Virus record (IMG/VR): IMGVR_UViG_3300027896_000133
Coordinates: 1-33,339 of that record
DNA: 33,339 nucleotides
Strand: one strand, 5' to 3'
Source: a virus
Under the pieces are notes generated by a model. That model was not told the origin of the DNA, did not search any database, and saw nothing but the letters and a program-made list of their open reading frames with translations. The position numbers and the translations under genes are program-made. Positions within the stretch are counted from its first letter, which is position 1, and each line of letters starts with the position of its first letter. Positions 8,186-14,774 of the stretch are shown one piece after another.

Positions 8186-8898
8186 TTATATAACCTCCCA
8201 CAAATCTAGAGACTTTTTACCAGTGGCCTTTTTCATCTTCTTTACTCTGTTTTCCAAGGCCTCTGTGTCGTCAACAGTTGACGCCTTTGTGTCATTCACT
8301 TGAGCACCCATAATAGAGGCCTTCATTTCCCATCGTCTTTGCACTGCCTTCTGTATGGCCATAAATTGAACATCTGTGAATCCGGCTACCACTTCAAAAG
8401 GCAAGCCAGTGTCCAAGACCATGTCAGACAGAACTTCTGTAAAGTTGACTGACGTGTTCTTTACTGGACTTGCAGAAAAGGGGCGATAGGCTTCTTGCCA
8501 GACCTCCCTGTCACATACTGGATAATGCTCGTCATGTTGTCAGCATCTTCTGTGACCAGTGAAGAGATGTCCAATTCCCTTTCAATGTTTGGCTGATCCT
8601 TTTTCAAGGCATCAATCAAAACCATCTTCACGCCACTGGGACTCTTCAAATAGTCCAAAGCCTTTTTGGACAATTCCCCACCAGCAGGAAGTTCAGTCAT
8701 CGCCTTGGCAAGGAAGGAAGTTTTGTCATTCCCTTCCATTTCATTTGCCATCTCCCGGATGTGTTTCATCTGTTCCGAAATGACTGCCGTCTCAGCCTTG
8801 CCAAAGATGGTGTCCAAAGAAACACGTCGCACTTTCAAAGTCTTCCCGCCTAATTGAACTTCTGTTGCTGTATTTGCTATCTCATTGAAGTCAGCCAT
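8186..8898 (-). CDS. tail assembly chaperone, GT-like -1 frameshift product
   Basis: If the ribosome slips -1 at C CCT TTT (bases 8482 down to 8476), residue F141 of the gpG-like protein is followed by SASPVKNTSVNFTEVLSD and then directly, in the same frame, by the 78 residues that begin MVLDTGLPFEVV at 8422. I checked this base by base: no stop intervenes, and the product is 237 aa ending at 8186. In lambda the GT extension recruits tail tube protein while G coats the tape measure. The downstream frame has no good RBS at its own ATG (8422), which supports expression by frameshift. The extension ends two bases before the tape measure start. Confidence 0.82.
8461..8898 (-). CDS. tail assembly chaperone, gpG-like
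   Basis: 145 aa, located between the major tail protein and the tape measure, the canonical place of the G chaperone that binds the tape measure during tail assembly. The chain is largely helical and acidic (QMKHIREMANEMEGNDKTSFLAKAMTELP). Near its end a heptamer C CCT TTT lies in frame, and ribosomes slipping there by -1 enter the downstream open frame (see the GT-like entry). RBS AGGAGTGGGATT is close to the ATG. The assignment rests on context plus the frameshift layout rather than on strong sequence similarity. Confidence 0.8.
   Translation of the reverse strand: MADFNEIANTATEVQLGGKTLKVRRVSLDTIFGKAETAVISEQMKHIREMANEMEGNDKTSFLAKAMTELPAGGELSKKALDYLKSPSGVKMVLIDALKKDQPNIERELDISSLVTEDADNMTSIIQYVTGRSGKKPIAPFLQVQ
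8476..8482 (-). promoter_or_regulatory. programmed -1 frameshift slippery site, C CCT TTT
   Basis: Canonical X XXY YYZ heptamer in the zero frame (codons GCC CCT TTT), five codons before the zero-frame stop. The -1 frame is open on through the downstream chaperone extension. Frame arithmetic agrees: 8476 minus 8422 is 54, a multiple of three. Confidence 0.8.
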
Positions 8899-8943
8899 AA
8901 TCCCACTCCTGTCTAAACATTATCAACGTAAACCCACTGACAA

Positions 8944-9041
8944 GCTGTCTGCAAGGCTCTATACGAGGTCGAAAGACACTCAACAAGGCTTTGCCTATAT
9001 GAATGCCTCCGACCCTTTATAGGCCATCCTAGAGCGTTTTA
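8944..9041 (-). repeat. dispersed intergenic repeat, copy B
   Basis: Fills the gap between the major tail protein and the chaperone gene. Against copy D, the 28 bases at the left end (8944-8971) match 26 of 28, and the last 15 (TCCTAGAGCGTTTTA) are identical; the interior differs but has nearly the same length (70 against 69 bases between the conserved blocks). On the transcribed strand the copy starts at the TAA stop of the tail gene. An internal AAGGC-TTT-GCCT hairpin lies in the variable part. Confidence 0.8.
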
Positions 9042-9401
9042 TGAAATTGCTATAGAACCTGTGAACTTGCCATCAAAGTCGTACGTCACCACGCCATCAA
9101 CAGGATCGTTTATTCCAACCTTGCCGATGATTGCTGAACCTGTGAGAGTGATGCCACCAGTACTCTTGGTTTTGAGAGTAACGGCACTGAGTCCTCTTGT
9201 GGGCAGAACCGTTCCCTGGCAAGTGCCAGAGAAGGATGCTCCTTTGAGACCTTCAATGTATTCCTCATATCCAGCAGAAGACATACTGGTCGCATCAAGT
9301 TGCTTTACCGTTATGTCTGCTTTCCAATTCTTGACTTCCACCATACCAGATGGTCCAGTCACACTTCCGTCATGTCCACTAATCGCAGTTGTTGCCGCCA
9401 T
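9039..9401 (-). CDS. major tail (tube) protein
   Basis: 120 aa with a very strong RBS (AGGAGG). The beta-rich sequence (MVEVKNWKADITVKQLDATSMSSAGYEEYIEGLKGASFSG, then a YDFDGKFTGSIAIS end) has the pattern of compact tail tube proteins, in which a 'distinguish/target' strand is followed by 'G-x-S-F-S-G'. Genomic order (tail terminator, tube, G/GT chaperones, tape measure) matches siphophages. The gene is flanked downstream by repeat copy B, which begins at its stop codon and may separate or stabilise its mRNA. Confidence 0.82.
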   Translation of the reverse strand: MAATTAISGHDGSVTGPSGMVEVKNWKADITVKQLDATSMSSAGYEEYIEGLKGASFSGTCQGTVLPTRGLSAVTLKTKSTGGITLTGSAIIGKVGINDPVDGVVTYDFDGKFTGSIAIS

Positions 9402-9423
9402 TTGTCATTCCTCCTAGTTTTGT

Positions 9424-9846
9424 TTATCCACCGATTTGAAAACGATATTCAACATAAGCCGAATATCCTCTTGTCGCATCATCTCTTATTGGTCCCTGAT
9501 TGTTAATTCGTCGGGATACCAGCAAGGTGTGATTCGTCATAGAGAAAGTACAGAAATCAAAAACAGTCTCAAAAGCATTTACTGCCGCAAGCACATCACT
9601 GGCTGTTCCATTCAACGTGGACATAGTAAACTGTATGTCACAGTCCTGTGTGTACACCTTTGTGGCAGACGATCCCAAGACATAACTGACAGGAGCAACT
9701 ACCGGAGTCACTACAATGTAAACTCCTCCCGACTGTTGAGGAGCCTGGGACAGATACATCCCGCCTGTAGTTGCCGCTCTCAAAGCAATAGAGCTTGCTC
9801 CTGATCCAGCATACAACGTGAAGATAGCTTTTATCAACTCATCCAT
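9424..9846 (-). CDS. tail terminator/completion-like protein (DUF3168-like)
   Basis: 140 aa, RBS GGAGG. It opens MDELIKAIFTLYAGSGASSIALRAATTGGMYLSQAPQQSGGVYIVV, the typical start of DUF3168-type tail completion proteins, in which a helix is followed by 'P-x-x-x-x-Y-I-V'. The rest alternates strands and helices (QDCDIQFTMSTLNGTASDVLAAVNAFETVF) and ends YSAYVEYRFQIGG, again usual for the family. Placement immediately before the tail tube gene supports it. Role: caps the tail tube and joins it to the head. Confidence 0.72.
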   Translation of the reverse strand: MDELIKAIFTLYAGSGASSIALRAATTGGMYLSQAPQQSGGVYIVVTPVVAPVSYVLGSSATKVYTQDCDIQFTMSTLNGTASDVLAAVNAFETVFDFCTFSMTNHTLLVSRRINNQGPIRDDATRGYSAYVEYRFQIGG

Positions 9847-9847
9847 T

Positions 9848-10255
9848 TCAATCCTCCATCAACATCCGCTTGATCAAACCTTTGTTCTTGCGTAGGGCAG
9901 GACGCAAGTAAGGTCTTGCTGACAACTGACCTCCCGGACTTCCCATTTCCAACAGCCACGCATAAGAAGGCGTGCTTCCTTCTGGCTGAAGTGTGCTGCC
10001 GACAAGCAACTTGCTATGCCCTTCTCTCTGGAAAGTGATGCTCCTCCTAAGATTTCCAGTCTGAACATAAGGCGGTTCTCCCGGTTTGGAATGTACTCTA
10101 CCCTTTGTCCCACCAGAACCGGGAGTGCCGCCAGAACCAAAAGACATCACAATGTCACGTTGAAGCAACACACCGACCTTGTCCAGATTTCTTTCAAGCC
10201 TTCGATTGACTTTATCAATGACCTCTTTAGCTTTCCAAACAAGTTTAGTGATCAT
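9848..10255 (-). CDS. HK97 gp10-like head-tail/tail component
   Basis: 135 aa, start overlapping the previous stop by ATGA. The segment GRVHSKPGEPPYVQTGNLRRSI is the conserved signature of HK97 gp10-type minor structural proteins ('PGxPPxxxTGxLRxSI'). It is followed by a strand pair, YAWLLEMGSP and then RPYLRPALRKN, the other hallmark of the family. The N-terminal helix carries KVNRRLERNLDKVGVLLQRDI. The protein probably sits at the head-tail interface or helps tail assembly, next to the completion protein. Confidence 0.82.
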   Translation of the reverse strand: MITKLVWKAKEVIDKVNRRLERNLDKVGVLLQRDIVMSFGSGGTPGSGGTKGRVHSKPGEPPYVQTGNLRRSITFQREGHSKLLVGSTLQPEGSTPSYAWLLEMGSPGGQLSARPYLRPALRKNKGLIKRMLMED

Positions 10256-10581
10256 GCCGGCGTCCTCACTGTCATTGTCTTATGATGTGTCACGGCATCA
10301 GCAGCATTAGTGTCTAGGATGTTGACTACTCTGTAAGTCGCTCCCCCATAGACGACATTATTCTCAAGACCCACCACAGTATTTCCATCACAGAAGAACT
10401 TGTGTGTGGCCATGATACCAGACCGACTAAGTATGGCCTGCTGTTCGTTCGACAGTGTGTTGATCCGACAAGGGATATTCGATCCCGTAGTCGTCAAGGC
10501 AACAGACTGGCCTCCGTAGGCATCCACTGTAATTGTTCTGGACTGTATGTCCATCACACTATTGAGTAATCCGGTAAACAT
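10252..10581 (-). CDS. head-tail adaptor / head closure protein
   Basis: 109 aa, RBS GGGAGTCTT overlapping the end of the glycosyltransferase gene. It has the expected size and pattern of the phage head-tail joining family related to SPP1 gp16: an N-terminal MDIQSRTITVDAYGGQ strand pair, then CRINTLSNEQQAILSRSGIMATHKFFCDGN, then a final strand set with YRVVNILDTN and HHKTMTVRTPA. Neighbours on both sides are connector and tail proteins, which supports the call. Confidence 0.72.
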   Translation of the reverse strand: MFTGLLNSVMDIQSRTITVDAYGGQSVALTTTGSNIPCRINTLSNEQQAILSRSGIMATHKFFCDGNTVVGLENNVVYGGATYRVVNILDTNAADAVTHHKTMTVRTPA

Positions 10582-11726
10582 TAAAGACTCCCTTTAATCT
10601 GCTCAAGGACAGGCTTCCAATAGTTCTTGACAACATTATCTATCTGCCAAGGAATTGTTCTCCTGCTGATTTCTTTCCTGTCCACAGAAAGCCGATCAAC
10701 ATACGCTGTGTGCAGTTGATTCACCACATCGTCTGGATCAACCATAAACTGAAAGGCACCCGGGACGGTGGCATACATATTTCCCTTTGTGATCTTCCTG
10801 TAGAAGCCTATTTCATTTGCTGCCGCGAATGCTGGCACAATAGTTGGACAACCAGAAGCCTGCGCCTCCATGATAGGTAATCCAAATCCTTCTCCGTAGC
10901 AGCAGTTGAGATGAACGTCACTGGCATTGTAGGCAAGGTTGAGGTAGTCTTCCCCAAATTGTCCTGTGCTGTATTCCCACTGCGTGACGTAGAACACGCT
11001 GCCATCTTTCACTCCGTAAAGTTTGGCCATCTCTATCAGATCATTGCCACCTGTAAAGTATCCTGTGATGTCTGTGTGTAAATAAAGAAGAGTGTCTGGT
11101 TGTTGTTCGTGAAACTTCTTCCAAGCCTGAAATATAGCTTGATAGTTCTTTCTGCCACCGGCATTTGCTGAAACAACATTGACCAGAAATTTACCTTCAA
11201 GATCCTTGTTGATCAGTTTGCCAAACTCTTTCTTGGCTTCTGCTACACTGCCCATTGGAAAGAACATTCGAGAGTCGTAAGCACAAGGCATCAAGAAAGG
11301 ACTGAGTCCAGCGTCCTGCAACATCTTCACACCCCAGTTAGTCGGAGCCATCGTCCACTTGCAGGCTTGAAGAGGCTTCACATTCCTAACCATCATTGGA
11401 TCACTGTCAACAGGAACCCAAGCACACCAGTTTAATTTGGAAGCTATTTCTGGTGCTATGGAGAAGGCATCAATCCAAGAAATTACTAGATCAGCACCCC
11501 AGCGATCAGCGTGAGTCTTGACCATGTCAATTCCATACTTGCCGTGATGTCCAGAGTCGGGGAACAGTTTAATTCCTTCCCAGACAAGGGTGGTCAAAGG
11601 AGCTCCTGTCACGCAACTGACTGCAACCTCATGGCCGAGTTGCTGAAAACGACGCAACAGGAGCTTTGTCTGCGAGCCGTAACCTGTAGGAACCATAGGC
11701 GGAACACTGTGCCAGAGTATTTTCAA
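10581..11726 (-). CDS. GT4-like glycosyltransferase in the head-tail module
   Basis: 381 aa. The start is TTG: it overlaps the upstream stop as TTGA and has AGGAG eight bases before it. The N-terminal Rossmann half carries a Gly motif (MVPTGYGSQTKLLLRRFQQLGHEV), and the C-terminal half has NAGGRKNYQAIFQAW and the GT4 nucleotide-sugar motif YGEGFGLPIMEAQASGCP with the E-x7-E pair. It should transfer a sugar from an NDP-sugar with retention of configuration. Lying between connector and adaptor genes and co-translated with them, it more likely modifies virion proteins (or host wall) than DNA. Related enzymes occur in structural modules of some actinobacterial phages. Acceptor unknown. Confidence 0.88.
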   Translation of the reverse strand: MKILWHSVPPMVPTGYGSQTKLLLRRFQQLGHEVAVSCVTGAPLTTLVWEGIKLFPDSGHHGKYGIDMVKTHADRWGADLVISWIDAFSIAPEIASKLNWCAWVPVDSDPMMVRNVKPLQACKWTMAPTNWGVKMLQDAGLSPFLMPCAYDSRMFFPMGSVAEAKKEFGKLINKDLEGKFLVNVVSANAGGRKNYQAIFQAWKKFHEQQPDTLLYLHTDITGYFTGGNDLIEMAKLYGVKDGSVFYVTQWEYSTGQFGEDYLNLAYNASDVHLNCCYGEGFGLPIMEAQASGCPTIVPAFAAANEIGFYRKITKGNMYATVPGAFQFMVDPDDVVNQLHTAYVDRLSVDRKEISRRTIPWQIDNVVKNYWKPVLEQIKGSL

Positions 11727-12688
11727 ATGCTAACTCTCCTGTACTGATTCAAGTCGTATTTGTGATTTTCAATGGCAGACATGACAACACCCTTGGCTGT
11801 TGCGCGTAAAGAATAACTGTAGTCGCCTATGCTCTCACTCCGTAGATTGCTGTTGAGTTTTGTACTGGCAAGGCAGTCCTGTATAACCTGATTTGCTATC
11901 AAAGCCAAACCGGCAGGAAGTGTGCCATCTGAAGCAGGGCTATCAGAAGGCATCGTGTAGCCAGCTGTGAACCAAACAAAGATGTTCTTGGAACCAGGAG
12001 GAAATCCATAGCTAAATGTCGGAGGTGTTGTCCCAGGCTGTACTCCACTCATTCTGTTAGGCTGTTGGCTTTGTGGGAAGATGTCCCAGCTAGGGAATTG
12101 TTCGCTGTTGATAATCTCTATCTGATCCTCAAACAGAATCTTGACAGGGACAGGCGAACTAGGGACGACAAGGTCAGCAGAAGAATTGCCAAGAGCATCC
12201 AGACCGTACAAGGGTCTCAGCATAGATGTTGGCAGAATGGAATAGTCAGCACTGAGCACAGTACAATTCCATCCAGTCACCGCATTGATAGCCATGAGCA
12301 TTGTGCCAATCGTTTTGTAAGTAGCAACGGGAAGCGTTGTCTGTGTCTCAATTCCCAATATGGAGACTTCTGTCAAGATGATATTTGTACCATCCACAGA
12401 CACCGTAGCAAAGGCCACAGTAGAAGAAGGATTGCTGATCGTAGCAACAGATCTCGTCCCAACGCTGACCTGGACTAAGGCTGTCACAGGATACTCATTC
12501 AGTCGGAGGACAGGAGAACCTAATCCGTCAAACCACATCTTGTAAGAAGTGGTAGTAAGAGTGCGTCGTATGTAACGCTCTATTGCCGCACTGGCCTCTG
12601 TGATCAGAACAGAAATCAAAGCATCCTGACTGGAGTTGGTTATTCCAGCATACGCCTTGAATCTAGTTGTTGTGGTTAATGCGCTCAT
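11723..12688 (-). CDS. head-tail connector protein (gp6-like), enlarged
   Basis: The frame opens at 12715, but the ATG at 12688 has a proper RBS (GAAGGAGAACG) and begins MSALTTTTRFKAYAGI, the usual start of head-tail connectors; I take this start, 321 aa. The first helices (SSQDALISVLITEASAAIERYIRRTL) and the TTTSYKMWFDGLG-PVLRLNEYPV segment match the gp6-like family, as does the end (PAGLALIANQVIQDCLASTKLNSNLRSESIGDYSYSL). The family is often 100-200 aa; here a beta-rich insertion of more than 100 residues separates the two halves. It would form the ring below the portal. Confidence 0.82.
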   Translation of the reverse strand: MSALTTTTRFKAYAGITNSSQDALISVLITEASAAIERYIRRTLTTTSYKMWFDGLGSPVLRLNEYPVTALVQVSVGTRSVATISNPSSTVAFATVSVDGTNIILTEVSILGIETQTTLPVATYKTIGTMLMAINAVTGWNCTVLSADYSILPTSMLRPLYGLDALGNSSADLVVPSSPVPVKILFEDQIEIINSEQFPSWDIFPQSQQPNRMSGVQPGTTPPTFSYGFPPGSKNIFVWFTAGYTMPSDSPASDGTLPAGLALIANQVIQDCLASTKLNSNLRSESIGDYSYSLRATAKGVVMSAIENHKYDLNQYRRVSI

Positions 12689-12854
12689 CGTTCTCCTTCT
12701 TAATAGCCTTGGCAAGCCTCCTGACAGCCTCTATACGAGGTCGCAAGGAATTAACTACACCCTTGCCGCCACCGGACTCCTCCGAGCCTTTCTCGGTGGT
12801 TTTACAAGACGGGCAACTCTCTATCATCTTGCAGGCTGGAGGAGTCCGGATCAT
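12663..12854 (-). CDS. possible small CxxC protein coinciding with repeat copy C
   Basis: 63 aa (starts MIRTPPACKMIESCPSCK). It starts directly after the preceding stop, with GAGG seven bases upstream of the ATG, and ends inside the start of the connector gene, the overlap habit of this operon. A CxxxxxCPSC motif could bind zinc. Against it: the second half is encoded by repeat copy C, so the frame may be open by chance; the repeat family elsewhere is noncoding. Possible but unproven. Confidence 0.4.
   Translation of the reverse strand: MIRTPPACKMIESCPSCKTTEKGSEESGGGKGVVNSLRPRIEAVRRLAKAIKKENDERINHNN
12726..12804 (-). repeat. dispersed intergenic repeat, copy C (diverged)
   Basis: The left end (12726-12746) is identical over 21 bases to copy D, including GCCTCTATACGAGGTCGC. 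On the transcribed strand it begins TAAAACC, like copies B and D, but the 5' part has been replaced by a GC-rich segment with a CCGAG-AAAGG-CTCGG hairpin. It is somewhat shorter (61 bases between conserved blocks instead of 69-70). Confidence 0.7.
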
Positions 12855-12855
12855 G

Positions 12856-13101
12856 TTACTGCCTCATGGTTATGGTTACTGGTTTTCCTTTGATCAGATA
12901 AACGCGACGATTCTTCATTCCGTCATTGAAGAGGATAGCATTGCCAATGAGACGGATGCTCATTACTGCCACACCACCAGACAGAACTGCTGTGACGTTC
13001 AAAGGCTTCACTTCTTCAACAACAGGCTTCACTTCTTCAACAGCCTGCTCAACAGGTTTTACTTCTTCATCAGATATTTTGGTTCTTACCATCTTAGCCA
13101 T
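12856..13101 (-). CDS. small protein with EEVKP repeats, unknown function
   Basis: 81 aa, RBS ACGAGG ending three bases beyond the previous stop. Residues 12-33 contain three copies of an acidic EEVKPV unit, visible in DNA as a short tandem repeat near 13009-13072. The second half (NVTAVLSGGVAVMSIRLIGNAILFNDGMKNRRVYLIKGKPVTITM) looks like a small beta domain. Its place between head-decoration-like genes and the connector suggests a minor head component. No family recognised. Confidence 0.6.
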   Translation of the reverse strand: MAKMVRTKISDEEVKPVEQAVEEVKPVVEEVKPLNVTAVLSGGVAVMSIRLIGNAILFNDGMKNRRVYLIKGKPVTITMRQ

Positions 13102-13104
13102 GAT

Positions 13105-13560
13105 TTACCTCGTGTATATGATAATCTGTCCGCTCTTTGCGTTGCCTGTATTCGTAGCAGACAAAGTGAGCAGATCGTTTATTGCTACCTTTGAGACGTT
13201 CGTCACAGAACCGTCTGTGAATCGAATTGCCGGAACGATTGTCGTAACTGTATTGGAGGCAAGAAGTGCTCCCTGTCCTGCCAGTATGTCAATTCCACTT
13301 CCGTCTTTCAGAGTCGCTGTGTAGGAACCTGTCGGTGCGATAGTAATGCTCGGATTAAAGACAATCCGAAGGATCTCACCTTTAACATAAGTGTCACCAA
13401 CACCCAGCACAAAGTTGTTCGTTCCAGAAGTCCATGTGAACGTATTCTTCACCACTGGTCCAGAAGCGTCTTTTGTCTGAACCACTGTGCCAACGTCAGC
13501 AGACAAAGCCACTGAACTGGCAAGCACAAGGACTGCTATTGATTTGAAAAAAGTATTCAC
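13105..13560 (-). CDS. exported small beta-rich protein with signal peptide, head-gene cluster
   Basis: 151 aa. GTG start preceded by AGGAGG at a short four-base spacing. Residues 1-20 are a convincing Sec signal peptide (K at 6, hydrophobic IAVLVLASSVALS, small residues at -3 and -1). The mature part is rich in T, G, S, V and N, without cysteine, and beta-like (SGTNNFVLGVGDTYVKGEILRIVFNPSITIAPTG). It lies among capsid-associated genes. It could be a decoration or head-fibre protein, or a periplasmic/surface protein made late. Function unknown; the signal peptide is the notable feature. Confidence 0.7.
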   Translation of the reverse strand: MNTFFKSIAVLVLASSVALSADVGTVVQTKDASGPVVKNTFTWTSGTNNFVLGVGDTYVKGEILRIVFNPSITIAPTGSYTATLKDGSGIDILAGQGALLASNTVTTIVPAIRFTDGSVTNVSKVAINDLLTLSATNTGNAKSGQIIIYTR

Positions 13561-13577
13561 ACATCCTCCTAGAGTAA

Positions 13578-13607
13578 GTGGAGAGAAGGAGTCAACCTTC
13601 TCTCCAC
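13578..13607 (-). promoter_or_regulatory. perfect 12-bp intergenic hairpin
   Basis: GTGGAGAGAAGG (13578-13589) and CCTTCTCTCCAC (13596-13607) pair perfectly around a six-base loop in the 58-base gap between two signal-peptide genes. No U-run follows on the transcribed strand, so it fits an mRNA-stability or processing hairpin better than a terminator. The RBS of the next gene lies just downstream. Confidence 0.75.
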
Positions 13608-13618
13608 CTTGTTTTCAA

Positions 13619-14104
13619 TTACGGACTGGTTGTGACGCCAGTGAGAATGTACCTGCCTGTACCAAAAGGCGTGAAGACATACGTGTTGGTCTTCCCGTCT
13701 GCAGCGAGGCAAGTGTTGGTCAACTTAGCACCAGAAGAGACAGCCATGTTGTCCACTGTCAAGTTCGTGATCGCCGCACCGTTAATGGCAGATGCCGCAG
13801 TCCCAACTCTCAAGTTTGCCGCACTGTAATTTGTGCCAGCAAGCAAGTTGAGAGCGTTGATCGCAGTGCCAGATGGTGAAGCAGTGCCCGTGAGATTCGT
13901 CAACAACTCGCCGTTTCCAGCGATGTGGGTGATTGATCCATGGGCATTGATGACAAGACTAGTCTGTCCATTCGTCGGACAGTACCAGATCATGTCCCCC
14001 TGCCCACTCGGGCCAGAGTACTTGACGGCCACATCAGGACCGGCAAAACAAACTGACAAACCTGATATTAGGATTGCCAGTGTAAGCATTATTTTCTGGA
14101 ACAT
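13619..14104 (-). CDS. exported fibre-like protein with signal peptide, head-gene cluster
   Basis: 161 aa with a strong RBS (AAGGAGGAC). Residues 1-21 form a Sec signal peptide (MFQKIMLTLAILISGLSVCFA, cleavage predicted before GPD); the cysteine at 19 is not in a good lipobox. The mature part contains HIAGNGELLTNLTGTA and GAAITNLTVDNMAVSSGAKLTN, the 'GxGxxLTNLT' and 'ITNLTVDNM' style of trimeric phage fibres and decoration spikes. Located two genes after the major capsid gene, it may be a head fibre. Why it carries an export signal is unclear. Confidence 0.7.
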   Translation of the reverse strand: MFQKIMLTLAILISGLSVCFAGPDVAVKYSGPSGQGDMIWYCPTNGQTSLVINAHGSITHIAGNGELLTNLTGTASPSGTAINALNLLAGTNYSAANLRVGTAASAINGAAITNLTVDNMAVSSGAKLTNTCLAADGKTNTYVFTPFGTGRYILTGVTTSP

Positions 14105-14132
14105 GTAAATGTCCTCCTTAGTTTTCCTTCAA

Positions 14133-14170
14133 GGAGGCTGTCCGCATTAACCATGCTGTAGACAGCCTCC
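14133..14170 (-). promoter_or_regulatory. perfect 10-bp intergenic hairpin
   Basis: GGAGGCTGTC (14133-14142) pairs perfectly with GACAGCCTCC (14161-14170), loop 18 bases, in the 85-base gap after the head protein gene at 14190-14675. No T-run follows. It belongs to a series of similar hairpins between capsid-cluster genes. Confidence 0.75.
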
Positions 14171-14189
14171 CATCCAGAAATTGTTTTGC

Positions 14190-14675
14190 TTAGTACGCTG
14201 TGGGCATGTTTTCGGCACCACGAGCATAGCGAGGCTCATACAATTCGTATATGAGATTCGATACCTCCGTTGCCGTCGTGATGTCCGCCAAGTCCAAGCG
14301 AATGTACTGGTTCTCTGATTTGAAGGTGTCAGAGTCTAGCATGTCAGCACGGACTTCAAAGATGTACTGAGCTGTCTTGTTCTGAATGCCTGCCGAGCAA
14401 GTTGCCGCCGTGACTTTCGTCAGAGTGTCGCCTGCCAGAACATCCTCATTCTTCCAGTACTCGCTGTATGCCAGCGCCGTTGAGCAGGTCGCAGTCGTCC
14501 CTTGTTTCAGGGTGACAGCTCCACCGACCACAGCCGCATTACTGCAAGCCACGTTCAGTATAATTCTGCACTTAGCATAGTTGCGCATATTGACACCATT
14601 GGCGGCAGTCTGAAGACCACCAGTTGCATCAATCGCGTCCTTGATCGTAATCTTGGTATTTTCTACTAACCTCAT
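14190..14675 (-). CDS. head-associated protein next to the major capsid gene, possible decoration protein
   Basis: 161 aa, RBS AAGGAGATACG. It begins MRLVENTKITIKDAIDATGGLQTAANGVNMRNYAKCRIILNV and is beta-rich. The stretch VVGGAVTLKQGTTATCSTALAYSEYWKNEDVL and the end LIYELYEPRYARGAENMP have the look of small structural proteins that follow capsid genes in many siphophage genomes. No export signal. The family is not recognised with certainty; the decoration role is inferred from position and from the probable high expression signalled by strong RBS and flanking hairpins. Confidence 0.65.
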   Translation of the reverse strand: MRLVENTKITIKDAIDATGGLQTAANGVNMRNYAKCRIILNVACSNAAVVGGAVTLKQGTTATCSTALAYSEYWKNEDVLAGDTLTKVTAATCSAGIQNKTAQYIFEVRADMLDSDTFKSENQYIRLDLADITTATEVSNLIYELYEPRYARGAENMPTAY

Positions 14676-14700
14676 CGTCGTATCTCCTTGTGTGAAACTC

Positions 14701-14747
14701 CCTGCCTGAACCTACTGCTCCTATTTGAGCCGTCCATTTCAGGCAGG
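14701..14747 (-). promoter_or_regulatory. perfect 10-bp hairpin after the major capsid gene
   Basis: CCTGCCTGAA (14701-14710) and TTCAGGCAGG (14738-14747) are perfect inverted repeats around 27 bases that hold a smaller GCTC/GAGC pair. It sits in the 99-base gap downstream of the capsid stop. It could mark a processing point or partial attenuation that protects capsid mRNA. Confidence 0.7.
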
Positions 14748-14774
14748 ATAGTTTATTCTCTTTTACTGATTAAC

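Noticed and set aside
13009-13072. CRISPR-like short repeats
   Set aside because: These are three in-frame EEVKPV codon repeats within a small gene, with no spacers.
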